From assembly GCF_039545055.1 (NCBI RefSeq), contig NZ_BAABRP010000020.1, positions 1 to 58,032 on the forward strand: DNA of 58,032 nt. Direction: 5' to 3'. Source of the stretch: Deinococcus carri. GTDB lineage: Bacteria > Deinococcota > Deinococci > Deinococcales > Deinococcaceae. The notes beneath the pieces were generated by a model. That model searched no databases and was not told the origin of the DNA. It saw only the letters and a list, made by a program, of their open reading frames with translations. Made by a program: the position numbers and the translations under genes. Shown here piece by piece: positions 10,201 to 18,991 of the stretch; position 1 is the first letter of the stretch; the number at the start of each line of letters is the position of its first letter.

Positions 10201-11601
10201 GCGAGCAGCGCCGTCAGCGTGAGCGCCCGCCCGCCGCGGGTCACGGCCTTCACGGCCACCCCACGCAAACCCCGCAGCGGCCAGCCCGTGACGCTGACCT
10301 GGCAGACCCAGGACGCGGCCAGCGCCGAACTCGCGGGGCTGGGCGGCACGCTGGCGCTGCCCCCCTCGGGCAGCACCACGGTGACGGCCCCGGCCCAGAG
10401 CGCGCAGCTCACCTTGACTGCCCGCAGCAGCGAGGGAGCCACCGACGCGCAGTCGCTGGCGCTGCCGGTGCTGCCGCCCGCGCCCAAGCCCCAAGCGGCT
10501 GTCCCGTCCACGCCGACCCCGAAGCCTGCCCCTGCGCCGGCACCCGCGCCGAAACCCGCACCCACACCCGCCCCTCAGCCCAAACCGGCCCCCGTGGCAC
10601 CCCCCACCCCGGCTCCGACGCCTGCACCCACGCCGGCCCCGGTCGTTCCGCGCATCGTGGCCTTCCGCGCGACGCCCGCCAGTGTGCAGCGTGGTCAGCC
10701 CGTCACCGTGAGCTGGGACGTGCGGGGCGTCGAGCAGGTCAAGCTGCTGCCCCTGAACCGCAAGTTCCCGCCGCACGGCAGCGTGCGCCTCAACCCCGGC
10801 TCCAGCACCACCTATACCCTGCTGGCCGGGACCCTCAAGGCCAGCCAGCCGGTGAGCGTGCGCCCTCCGCCCGCACCCCGGCCTGCCCCGGCACCCTCCA
10901 CCCCGGTCCGGCCCGCGCCGCCCCAGGCCACGGCTCCCCAGCCGGTGCCCGCCCGGCCCGTTTCCCTGCCGGCGACTCGGCCCGAGCCACCCGCCGCCTC
11001 TGCCCCCCCGGCCGCGCAGCCCGCGGCCCGGCCCGCCCCCAGGATCGTGAGCCTGAGCGTGACGCCCACGCGGGTGACGGCGGGCGGCAGCGTGACCCTG
11101 TCGTGGAACGTGCAGAACGCCACGCGGGTGGTGATCACGGGGCTGGGACCGGTGGACGCGAGCGGCAGCACGACCCGGACCGTCCGGCAGGACACCCGGT
11201 TTACGCTGCGGGCCAGCCGTCCGGGCACCGCGAGTGTCCAGCAGAGCGTCGGCGTGCAGGTCGTGCGCGAAGCCAGCGGCACCGAACGTGTGGCCGGGGA
11301 CTGGCAGCATCCCTTCGGGCGGATGCACCTGAACGTGCAGGGCAACGTCGTCAGCGGCACCTTCAGCAACCTGCGCACCGGCGACGAGGGCCGGGTCCAG
11401 GGCACCCTCAGCCCCAGCGTCACCGGCTCGTACAACCTCAGCGGGCAGGTGCTCGTTCCCGGCAAGACCGGGGAGAACCTCAGCTTCGTGGTGGTCTTCG
11501 GCGAGAATGTGAACACCTTCGAGGGGATCTACAGCGCCCGGCAGGCCAAGGAACGCTGGTGCGGCTGGCGGGCGGGCACCACCTGGGCGGGCAGGTGCTG
11601 A
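7198..11601 (+). CDS. Membrane-anchored pseudokinase with FHA and seven Ig-like repeats
   Basis: A 1467-residue multidomain protein. Residues about 8-270 are a bacterial Ser/Thr kinase fold with Gly loop LGGGWLGQVY, but the ATP lysine is Arg40 (SALRVV) and the HRD catalytic motif is HGN (136-138); DFG (164-166) and the APE-region SPEQ remain. A canonical FHA follows (about 320-405: LGRGPGN, SRHH, STNGT), then a beta-rich region, a single membrane helix at about 672-699, and about seven 80-residue Ig-like repeats (each with SVTP..xSGQSVTLRW). Two Pro/Ala-rich linkers separate the last repeats, and a small C-terminal beta domain follows. The likely topology is kinase and FHA inside, repeats outside. 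It is translationally coupled to the FHA-tail protein, so a role in anchoring or gating the injection particle is inferred. Catalytic loss is predicted from motifs only. Confidence 0.85.
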   Translation: MTTTGIIFEGYRLLRELGGGWLGQVYAAQNLDGAQVSALRVVAPELTAQPQFMLQFRRLFEKWRRLAHPGILTPGELVERDHRAYYGMTLAQSGSVRQLLQAQAREGHFLDLIIAVDIARQAAGALAYAHDANLMHGNLKPENLLLTPARAILGRQAYGVLVSDFGVGELQAYTYGTHDRLIVTTPAYMSPEQCRGVRTEVRSDIYALGVVLYELLTNLVPFETRDLADAVDKHQHVAPIPPGQIRVDIPQDLEEVVLTCLAKAPQYRYGSAHELEAALQAVLSGLLPQGPRPTVVLPDIPEPPAPRIEPLADRTPWPRLQICDERGQLLRVEPLRADTATLGRGPGNTIVLEHAGVSRHHLNLEVEEDGVFVTDLGSTNGTTLGGVPLEPRERTAWPDGGILRVEPFWLRLQPRQRVVQQARIGVLVEDNAIDLKPGEARLLKVQLANTGRTVDHFRLEVEGIPEAWVQNLYHEVQLNPGMTSETTLRVLVPREPGSHAATYPMKVLARSRENPGEYGFAPMDWTVLPFTETRLELTPRRRSAWRRTHYDLRLTNVSNVPITYNPTVGDDEGHVFLQSPWDMMRIPPTGDLRNIIPIRAIIHNYWLRLREGVGKVRVEALPQDVTVQPGDQFEHRLQVRLPIRWIASPRPRTLRIHPRPDRGQDHADTVSLLHLPVIPLWLLPLLLILAILFVWWLLQVPTIVSVSADPQQPPAGKPFTLNFETRGTSRILVKPWNKTLYSGHGKLLIPQGITEPTEVQVIAYGRVKTAQTALTLTPKLPAPVVKRFSVTPENITSGQSATLRWEVANVKEVTLDPFGTQPAKGELKQKITADTTFRLSAQSGGESVTQSRDVKVLPPGIDLFQVTPQQAAAGQSVTLRWRVLNASTVTLDPVGTVAASGSLQQKVTQDQTYTLRAQVGDKTVSRSASVKLLAPVVELFQVTPENARAGDTVTLRWKVANASNVTIDPLGTVPAQGEKQVVAQTNTAYRLSASNGQTSTEASSAVSVSARPPRVTAFTATPRKPRSGQPVTLTWQTQDAASAELAGLGGTLALPPSGSTTVTAPAQSAQLTLTARSSEGATDAQSLALPVLPPAPKPQAAVPSTPTPKPAPAPAPAPKPAPTPAPQPKPAPVAPPTPAPTPAPTPAPVVPRIVAFRATPASVQRGQPVTVSWDVRGVEQVKLLPLNRKFPPHGSVRLNPGSSTTYTLLAGTLKASQPVSVRPPPAPRPAPAPSTPVRPAPPQATAPQPVPARPVSLPATRPEPPAASAPPAAQPAARPAPRIVSLSVTPTRVTAGGSVTLSWNVQNATRVVITGLGPVDASGSTTRTVRQDTRFTLRASRPGTASVQQSVGVQVVREASGTERVAGDWQHPFGRMHLNVQGNVVSGTFSNLRTGDEGRVQGTLSPSVTGSYNLSGQVLVPGKTGENLSFVVVFGENVNTFEGIYSARQAKERWCGWRAGTTWAGRC

Positions 11602-11688
11602 GAACACCCGGACATCCGACCCGAGGAAGCCGGAGGGAGCAGGCACAGAGACGGATTCCGGGAAACGCCTGAACAGGGGGCGCTCTCC
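11594..11688 (+). repeat. Degenerate copy of the 140-bp repeat, over the pseudokinase stop codon
   Basis: The segment starting GTGCTGAGAACACCCGG and continuing ATCCGACC is a decayed copy of the core of the 140-bp repeat directly downstream (GTGTTGAAAACACCCGG, ATCCGACC). It makes a tandem array. The TGA stop of the pseudokinase gene (11599-11601) lies inside this copy. Confidence 0.6.
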
Positions 11689-11828
11689 TGATACTGATTC
11701 CGATGGAAGGGTGTTGAAAACACCCGGAAATCCGACCAGAGGGAGAAGGAACAAGGGCGGATTTCGGGAGATGGATGAACAGGCGGTGCCCTCCCGACTG
11801 TTCAGGAATTGGACGGAATCCGTATGAC
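11689..11828 (+). repeat. 140-bp dispersed hairpin repeat, copy 1
   Basis: This 140-bp segment is identical, apart from one base (GATGGAAG versus GATTGAAG), to 32738-32877. It begins TGATACTGATTCC and ends GGAATCCGTATGAC. It contains a perfect hairpin GGGTGTT-GAA-AACACCC (11709-11725) and a second imperfect stem between GGAAATCCG and CGGATTTCG. A shorter piece of its right end (TCAGGAA.TGGAC..AATCCGTAT) is repeated at 11831-11856. It carries no open frame and resembles the small intergenic repeats described for Deinococcus. Confidence 0.85.
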
Positions 11829-11915
11829 TGGTCAGGAACTGGACCCAATCCGTATTAGACTGGCCTCACTGGCTCCCCCCTCCCCTTCCGCATCCCCCTT
11901 TCGCAGGAGGCCCCC

Positions 11916-12497
11916 ATGACGGATGGACCGCTCGTCAAAGCCATCATCAAGAGTATCGAAGGCCCCAAGATCGAGGTCGAGTGCCTGTTCAACCCCAAGG
12001 AGTACCAGGTCCAGAAGACCAACAACTGGGGACCGGCCGACAACAGCACCAAGGACGCCTCCGACCTCACCTTCTCGGGGGGCAGCGGGGCCAAGCTCAG
12101 CATGCAGCTCTTTTTCGACACCTACCTGCGCGACAACGAGAAGACCGTGCGGGACGTGCGGGAATACACCGACCAGCTCTGGCAACTGATGAACATTCAG
12201 GAGGCGCTGCGCGACCCCAAGACCAAGAAGGGCCGCCCACCCAAGGTGCTGTTCATCTGGGGCAAGAACTGGCTTTTCAACGCGGTGATCACCTCCATGC
12301 AGCAGCAGTACACGCTGTTCATGCCCAACGGGATGCCGGTGCGGGCGATGGTCACGGTGGAATTCCAGGAGGCGCTGGAACACCGCACGCTGCGGGGGTC
12401 GGGCGAGGGCACCTACGCCATCAGCGAACGGGTGCGGCACGACGCGCAGTCCTACAAGGACTCCGGCGACCTGCGCGCCAAGTACGGGCGGAGGTAG
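11916..12497 (+). CDS. CIS tube protein (Afp7-like) without a LysM tail
   Basis: A 193-residue protein of the CIS tube-initiator family that joins the spike hub to the inner tube. The N-terminal part shows the family pattern IEVECLFNPKEYQVQKTNNW, then LSMQLFFDTY, VLFIWGKNWLFNAVITSMQQ and VTVEFQEALE. Many homologues end in a LysM domain; here the protein stops soon after the core, with a short charged tail and no LysM repeat. The ATG follows a very strong ribosome site (GCAGGAGG). Only 3 bases separate it from the VgrG-like gene, so the two are made together. It lies after a repeat-rich 300-base gap, so it may have its own transcript. Confidence 0.85.
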   Translation: MTDGPLVKAIIKSIEGPKIEVECLFNPKEYQVQKTNNWGPADNSTKDASDLTFSGGSGAKLSMQLFFDTYLRDNEKTVRDVREYTDQLWQLMNIQEALRDPKTKKGRPPKVLFIWGKNWLFNAVITSMQQQYTLFMPNGMPVRAMVTVEFQEALEHRTLRGSGEGTYAISERVRHDAQSYKDSGDLRAKYGRR

Positions 12498-12500
12498 GCC

Positions 12501-14174
12501 GTGAGCGGCCCGTCGGTCAACCTGCGCAGCGCGGTGCCGCACTTCTACGTGCGGATCAACGGCGACCTCGCCACCGAGGCGATGCAGAACATCCACGACA
12601 TCACCATCGAGAGCAGCCTGCACATGCCCGACGTGGCGACCCTGACGCTGCGCGACCTCACGCCGCTGGTGGCGGGGCAGGCGGCCTACCGCTTCACCGA
12701 CGACCAGAAGGGCACCTTCGTCAACGGCAATCCGCTGACGATCACCATCCAGGTCGAGGAACACCGGGAACTCAACGTTTTCGACGGCGAGATCGTGGAG
12801 GTCGAGACGCAGCTTCTCCAGCACGGGCAGCGGCTGGTGGTGCGCGCCTTCGACCGGCTGCACCGGCTCTCGCGCGGCACCCACACCCGGACCTTCCAGA
12901 ACGTCACCGACATGGACGTGGTCAAGAAGATCGCCGCCGAACTCGGCCTCAAGGCCAAGGTCGGCCCGGCCAGCTTCGTCCACGACTACGTGCTCCAGAG
13001 CAACCAGACCAACCTGGACTTCCTGCGCGAGCGCGCGCTGAAGCTGGGCTACCTGCTGTTCGTGGACGGCACCACCCTCTGCTGCCTGCCGATGGAGAGC
13101 ATGGGGCACGCGGGGGACCTGGACTGGGGCGTGAATCTGCTGGAATTCAACCCCCGCGTGAGCAGCCTGGGGCAAGCCAGCGGCACCACCCTGCGCAGCT
13201 GGGACCCGCAGCGCAAGCGGGCCGTGGTGAGCGCGGCGGGCAAGGGCAAGGGCGAACCCGAGGTGGCCGCCGCGGGCGAGGAGGACCTCGCCGCCCCCTA
13301 CACCCTGACGGGGCACGTGGTGCGCCAGGAGAAACTGGCCGAACTGTACGCCGGGGGCAGCGCCGACCAGCGGCGGCAGGGCCTGGTCGAGGCGACGGGC
13401 GTGGCGGGCGGCTACCCCAAGATGACCGCTGGCATGACCGTCAACCTGGGGGGCGTCAGCGACCGCTACGCGGGCGAGTACACGCTCTCCAGCGTCACGC
13501 ACCACTTCCGCACCGGCGACCAGCAGACCAGCAGCGGCTACACCACCGAATTCACCGTCAGCGGGGGCCGCGCGCCGGACATCGCCCAGACGCTGGCGGG
13601 GGGACACAAACCCAAGGCGCAGTACGGCCTTGTCATCGGCATCGTCACCAACAACGAGGACCCCAGGAACCAGGGCCGCGTAAAGGTCAAGTTCCCCTGG
13701 CTCTCCGACAAGGACGAGAGCGACTGGGCGCGGATTGCTGCGCCGGGCAGCGGCCCGGGGCGCGGGATGCAGTGGATCCCCGAGGTCGACGACGAGGTGC
13801 TGGTCGGCTTCGAACTCGGGGACATGCACCACCCCTACGTTATCGGTGGGCTGTGGAACGGGGTGGACGCGCCGCCCGAACCCTCGCGCCGGGTGGTGAA
13901 GGGCGGCAAGACCATCCGCCGCGTGCATTACTCGCGCAAGGGCCATAAGATCGTTCTCGACGACTCCGACGACCAGCCGCACATCCTGGTCGAGGACATG
14001 AACGGCAATATCATCCGGATCGACAGCAAGACCAACAAGCTGACCATCCAGATGAAGGGCGACGTGAGCATCGAGGCGGGGGGCCGCATGGACCTCAAAG
14101 CGCGCAGCGGCATCAGCATCGACGGCGGTGCGGGGGCCGTGGATGTCAGGGGCAGCACCATCAAGCTGAACTGA
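12501..14174 (+). CDS. VgrG/gp5-gp27-like spike protein (Afp8-type)
   Basis: A 557-residue spike protein. Residues about 1-340 match the phage late-control D/gp27-like hub (VPHFYVRINGDL, LTLRDLTPLV, YTLSSVTHHF). Residues about 373-460 are the gp5 OB-fold (YGLVIGIVTN, QGRVKVKFPW, PEVDDEVLVGFE, HPYVIGGLWNG). The tail from about 480 forms a short beta-helix needle with repeats such as VSIEAGGRMDLKA. This protein is the central hub and needle beneath the baseplate, normally capped by a PAAR tip, for which no gene is present here. The start is GTG, 3 bases after the tube-initiator gene. It is the last gene of the CIS block; the following gene points the other way. Confidence 0.92.
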   Translation: MSGPSVNLRSAVPHFYVRINGDLATEAMQNIHDITIESSLHMPDVATLTLRDLTPLVAGQAAYRFTDDQKGTFVNGNPLTITIQVEEHRELNVFDGEIVEVETQLLQHGQRLVVRAFDRLHRLSRGTHTRTFQNVTDMDVVKKIAAELGLKAKVGPASFVHDYVLQSNQTNLDFLRERALKLGYLLFVDGTTLCCLPMESMGHAGDLDWGVNLLEFNPRVSSLGQASGTTLRSWDPQRKRAVVSAAGKGKGEPEVAAAGEEDLAAPYTLTGHVVRQEKLAELYAGGSADQRRQGLVEATGVAGGYPKMTAGMTVNLGGVSDRYAGEYTLSSVTHHFRTGDQQTSSGYTTEFTVSGGRAPDIAQTLAGGHKPKAQYGLVIGIVTNNEDPRNQGRVKVKFPWLSDKDESDWARIAAPGSGPGRGMQWIPEVDDEVLVGFELGDMHHPYVIGGLWNGVDAPPEPSRRVVKGGKTIRRVHYSRKGHKIVLDDSDDQPHILVEDMNGNIIRIDSKTNKLTIQMKGDVSIEAGGRMDLKARSGISIDGGAGAVDVRGSTIKLN

Positions 14175-14200
14175 GGACCGGGGGGAACGCCACGCCGGGT

Positions 14201-15409
14201 TCAGCACTCAGGTCCGGTGCTTATCTTTCCTCCCGCCGGGGGTCGCGGCCAGGCGAGGGTGGCGGTCAGGGCGGCCAGCAGGAGCGCTGCCCCCACCGAG
14301 CCGATGACGCCCGGCCACCCGTGCGAGGTGTAGGCCACGCCCACCAGGACGCCGCCGAGGGCACCGCCCGCGTAGTACGCGAGGTTATACAGGCCGGACG
14401 CGAGCGAGCGCCCGTGGGTGACACTCGCCGCGACGTAGCTGGTGGTGGTGGCCTGCGCGACGAAGATGCCGCTGGAGCCGGCCGCCAGCCCCAGGATGAT
14501 CAGCGGCAGCGGGGCCGCCAGCGTGAGCGCGAAGCCCAGCGCCGACAGCGCGAGCGCGCCCAGCAGCACCCGGCGGTGCCCGAGGCGCGCCACCAGGCGG
14601 CCGGAGGGCGGGGTCACGACCACGCCCAGCAGGTACACAGCGAACACGGACCCCAGCGACGCGGAGGTGAGGCGGTAGGGCGCGGCCGCCAGGTGGTAGT
14701 TCACGTAGGTGAAGGCGGCCACCAGGGCAAACAGCAGCGCCGACCCCACCGCGCAGGCGGCGAGCAGGGCCGGGTTGCGCAGGTGGCCGCGCAGGGTGGG
14801 CAGGGCCTGTCCGGCGGGCTGGGGCACGAAGTTCCTGGCCCGCGGGAGCAGCACCCAGGCCACCAGCGCGATCAGGAGATTCGCCGCGGCAATCACGTGA
14901 AATGCCTCGCGCCAGCCCGCCACCCCGGCGATGAGGCCGCTCAGGAAGCGCCCGCCGAAGCCGCCCACCACCGTCCCCGTGATGTATACGGCGAGCGCCG
15001 CCGGAACCCGCGCGGGGGGAAGTTCCTCCGTGACGTAGGCGGTCGTGACCACCATCACGCCGGGAATCAGCATCCCCTGCACGAACCGCCAGAGAATCAG
15101 GTGGGACAGCGAGTCGGCCCGCGCCATCAGCAGGCAGGGCAGGACGAGGAGCAGCAGGGCACCCACCATCAGGCGCTTGCGGCCCAGGGCGTCGGCCAGC
15201 AGCCCCACCAGCGGGGCACACAGGGCCATGGCGAGGGTGGTGGCGCTGACCGTGACCGCCGTGACGACGCTGGACGCCGCGAACTCCTGCGAGAGCCTGG
15301 GCAGCAGGGCCTGCGTGGTGTAGACGTTCAGGAAAGCGCCGCAGCCCACCAGCGCAATGACCGGCAGAAACGCGCGCGGGGCGGCAGAGGAGGCTGCGGG
15401 GTTCACCAC
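14201..15409 (-). CDS. MFS transporter (drug/metabolite exporter type)
   Basis: A 12-helix major facilitator protein of about 400 residues, related to YnfM/arabinose-efflux-type exporters. The conserved loop between helices 2 and 3 reads GLLADALGRKRLM, and the second half carries the matching GRLVARLGHRR. The frame extends upstream to 15526, but that part is Arg-rich and not membrane-like, so I place the start at the tandem GTG codons at 15409/15406, giving VVNPAASSAAPRAF before helix 1. No clear ribosome site decides between them. The gene converges with the CIS block, 26 bases from its end. The substrate is unknown. Confidence 0.85.
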   Translation of the reverse strand: MVNPAASSAAPRAFLPVIALVGCGAFLNVYTTQALLPRLSQEFAASSVVTAVTVSATTLAMALCAPLVGLLADALGRKRLMVGALLLLVLPCLLMARADSLSHLILWRFVQGMLIPGVMVVTTAYVTEELPPARVPAALAVYITGTVVGGFGGRFLSGLIAGVAGWREAFHVIAAANLLIALVAWVLLPRARNFVPQPAGQALPTLRGHLRNPALLAACAVGSALLFALVAAFTYVNYHLAAAPYRLTSASLGSVFAVYLLGVVVTPPSGRLVARLGHRRVLLGALALSALGFALTLAAPLPLIILGLAAGSSGIFVAQATTTSYVAASVTHGRSLASGLYNLAYYAGGALGGVLVGVAYTSHGWPGVIGSVGAALLLAALTATLAWPRPPAGGKISTGPEC

Positions 15410-15570
15410 ACGTCCATCATGCGGCGTGCCGCCCCGGCCCGCGGCCCGGAGAGACCGCCTGCGCCCGCCGACCCTCCAGGGTGCTGTCCAGAGGCTCAGC
15501 AAAACCTGCTCGCTCCACCCGGCCAAAAAGGCAGCATCTTTTGGCTGGTGCTCTGATCTGGCCTGTGCTC

Positions 15571-15576
15571 TAAGCT
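15571..15576 (+). promoter_or_regulatory. -10 box for a leaderless DedA transcript
   Basis: TAAGCT fits the TANNNT -10 pattern and is followed by exactly 6 bases and the ATG at 15583, with no Shine-Dalgarno sequence. A transcript starting there would be leaderless, which is common in Deinococcus. No good -35 is seen at 16-18 bases. Confidence 0.5.
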
Positions 15577-15582
15577 GCGCCC

Positions 15583-16185
<603 letters not shown>

Positions 16186-16194
16186 TGCCCCAGC

Positions 16195-16778
16195 TCAGGA
16201 CAGCGGCGCGCGGCGGCGCAGCCCGCGCCACAGCAACCACAGGGCCACGACCACGACGACCGCGGCAAAGGCATCGATGCCCACCCGTTCGAGGTGGGGC
16301 AGCAGCGCCGGGCCGAAGCGCCACAGCAGCGTCTGCCACACGCCGACATGCAGCAGCGCCCCCAGCAGGCTCAGCAGCAGGTAGGCCCCGAAGGGAAAGC
16401 GGGTCAGGCCCGCGCCCAGGGTGACGGGGGTGCGCAGGCTGCCGACTGTGCGGCTGACCAGAACCAGCGGCGCGCCCCAGCGGGCCAGCAGGTCCAGGTT
16501 CCGCTGATTCTGCACGGCCGCCCGCCAGCGCGGCGGGAGCCAGCGTTCGCCCCAGCGCCCCGCCGCGTACCCCAGCAGGCTGCCCAGCCAGTTGCCCAGA
16601 GTCCCCCAGAAAAGGGCCGCCGCCAGGGTGGTGCGCCCCGCGTCGATCAGCGCCGACTGCGCCAGCATCGGCACGATGCCGGGAATGCCGGGAATCCCCG
16701 CCCCCTCCAGCGTCAGCAGCCCGAAGGTCGCGGCGTTGAGCCACGCGGGGTCCAGCCCGGTCAGCCAGGCGTGCAGGT

Positions 16779-16782
<4 letters not shown>
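16195..16782 (-). CDS. Second DedA-like membrane protein
   Basis: A 195-residue membrane protein, more divergent than its neighbour but with the same layout: EGAGIPGIPGIVP in the first helix region, GNWLGSLLGYAAGRWG, then RWGAPLVLVSRTVGSLRTP and a C-terminal helix pair. Its GTG start overlaps the stop of the polysaccharide deacetylase gene (GTGA at 16779-16782), so the two are translationally coupled. That coupling suggests a joint role in envelope glycan or lipid-carrier turnover, which is inference. Confidence 0.8.
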
Positions 16783-17987
<1,205 letters not shown>

Positions 17988-18180
17988 GGCCTGAGTCTAA
18001 GGGCGTCACCTTACCGGCTGGTATAGCCGCGCCCCAGGTGCCCCTGCCTCCGGCTTCCCCACCCCCGGACACAGCAGCAATCAGGAGGGCGGGGAGGTCG
18101 CGCGGCAGGCATGTTTGCAGGGTGGGGCAGGCAGACTGCCCAGGTGCTGCGCCTCCCGCCCCGGCCCGGTTAAATCCCAC

Positions 18181-18220
18181 TTTACCTGTGCTGGACGGAG
18201 TTTATACCGTCCCTATACCG
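18181..18220 (+). promoter_or_regulatory. Direct-repeat operator upstream of the PepSY gene
   Basis: TATACCG at 18203-18209 is repeated at 18214-18220, an 11-bp spacing typical of OmpR-type response regulators. A related TTTACCT lies at 18181-18187, 22 bp upstream of the first. The first box is also the right part of an inverted repeat GGACGG-N8-CCGTCC (18193-18212). The same TATACCGTCC decamer recurs before the PAP2-regulator-kinase operon. Confidence 0.55.
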
Positions 18221-18282
18221 GGTGCAGGCATCCTGGCCGCAGGTGAAGCACAGGGTTTCACCCCACCCAAGGAGAGTGACCG

Positions 18283-18759
18283 ATGACCAAGAACACCCGA
18301 ACCGTCCTGCTTGCCCTCGCCACCACTGCCGCCGTCGGCGTTCCGCTGGCCGGTTATGCCTTTGCCCAGACCAACCCAGCACAGACGGCTCCGGCACAGA
18401 CCAGCACGGCGCAGAGCCAGAACACAGGAGACAATGACGCGGAAACGCAGGACGACCAGACCCCAGCCTACAGGAGCAGCATCCAATTGCCTCCCGAGCC
18501 GCAGGGCGCAGAAGTGCCGGATGCCCAGGAAGAAGCGCAGCTCCGCACCCTGGCCCGCATCACGCCCCAGCAGGCCACTCAAGCCGCCCAGGCCACCGTG
18601 CCCGGAACCGTCAGCAGCGTCAAGCTCGAAGACGAGGATGGCAACCTGGTCTACGCGGCCCTGGTGGGCAGGACCGAGGTGAAGGTGGACGCCGGGAATG
18701 GCCGGGTGCTGCACCAGGAGGCTGCCGACACCGAGAACGGGCAGGAGGACAACGAATAG
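18283..18759 (+). CDS. Exported PepSY-domain protein
   Basis: A 158-residue protein with a signal peptide (VLLALATTAAVGVPLAGYA, cleavage after AFA, about residue 28), a Gln/Thr/Asp-rich linker, and a C-terminal PepSY domain (about 88-145: ARITPQQATQAAQATVPG, VSSVKLEDEDGNLVYAALV, VDAGNGRVL). PepSY proteins are thought to inhibit or sense extracytoplasmic proteases and often lie next to two-component systems, as here. The ATG has a good ribosome site (AAGGAGAG). Its TAG stop coincides with the first bases of the MITE-like repeat. Confidence 0.85.
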   Translation: MTKNTRTVLLALATTAAVGVPLAGYAFAQTNPAQTAPAQTSTAQSQNTGDNDAETQDDQTPAYRSSIQLPPEPQGAEVPDAQEEAQLRTLARITPQQATQAAQATVPGTVSSVKLEDEDGNLVYAALVGRTEVKVDAGNGRVLHQEAADTENGQEDNE

Positions 18760-18883
18760 GGCGGCGCTCCGTTGCGTTGCCGCATGTCTCAGGCGTCCAC
18801 TCCGCGCCGCCCTTTTTGCGCTTCTCGCTTCGCTCGGAGAGGTTGCCAAAAAGCGGCAACCTTTCTGCGCCCCGCCCTAGGGC
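18757..18883 (+). repeat. MITE-like repeat, copy A
   Basis: About 127 bp, starting TAGGGCGGCGCTCCGTTGCG and ending GCGCCCCGCCCTAGGGC. Its short inverted ends are TAGGGCGG/CCGCCCTA. Inside is a large stem with GGGCGGCG pairing to CGCCGCCC followed by TTTTT, and a hairpin AGGTTGCC-AAAAAGC-GGCAACCT. Related copies lie at 33070-33195 (reverse), 37383-37514 and 45001-45130. The TAG of the left end is the stop codon of the PepSY gene. Confidence 0.8.
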
Positions 18884-18893
18884 AAAACCCAGG

Positions 18894-18912
18894 ACGGTCA
18901 GTCAGTGACCGT
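18894..18912 (+). promoter_or_regulatory. Perfect inverted repeat upstream of the PAP2 operon
   Basis: ACGGTCA-GTCAG-TGACCGT is a perfect 7-bp inverted repeat with a 5-base spacer. It lies between the MITE-like repeat and the PAP2 gene. It could be an operator or a weak terminator; there is no T-run. Confidence 0.4.
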
Positions 18913-18952
18913 GAGCGCCGGGGCCTTCCGCTCCCCGGCGCTCCTCTGTGCG

Positions 18953-18970
18953 TATACCGTCCTTTTACCT
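18953..18970 (+). promoter_or_regulatory. Direct-repeat operator upstream of the PAP2-regulator-kinase operon
   Basis: TATACCG (18953-18959) and TTTACCT (18964-18970) are spaced by 11 bp, and the decamer TATACCGTCC is identical to the one before the PepSY gene. It lies 30-40 bases before the PAP2 start codon and is a candidate autoregulatory site for the adjacent response regulator. Confidence 0.5.
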
Positions 18971-18991
18971 TGCGGCGGCAAGCTCTGAGCC

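Noticed and set aside
10480..10650. Pro/Ala-rich tandem repeat that might be a CRISPR or DNA repeat
   Set aside because: The DNA is irregular; it encodes a flexible linker between Ig-like domains. No spacer-repeat structure exists.
18010..18028. CTTACCG and TATAGCC boxes upstream of the deacetylase gene
   Set aside because: They resemble the TATACCG repeats but spacing and sequence do not match well enough to add this gene to the predicted regulon.
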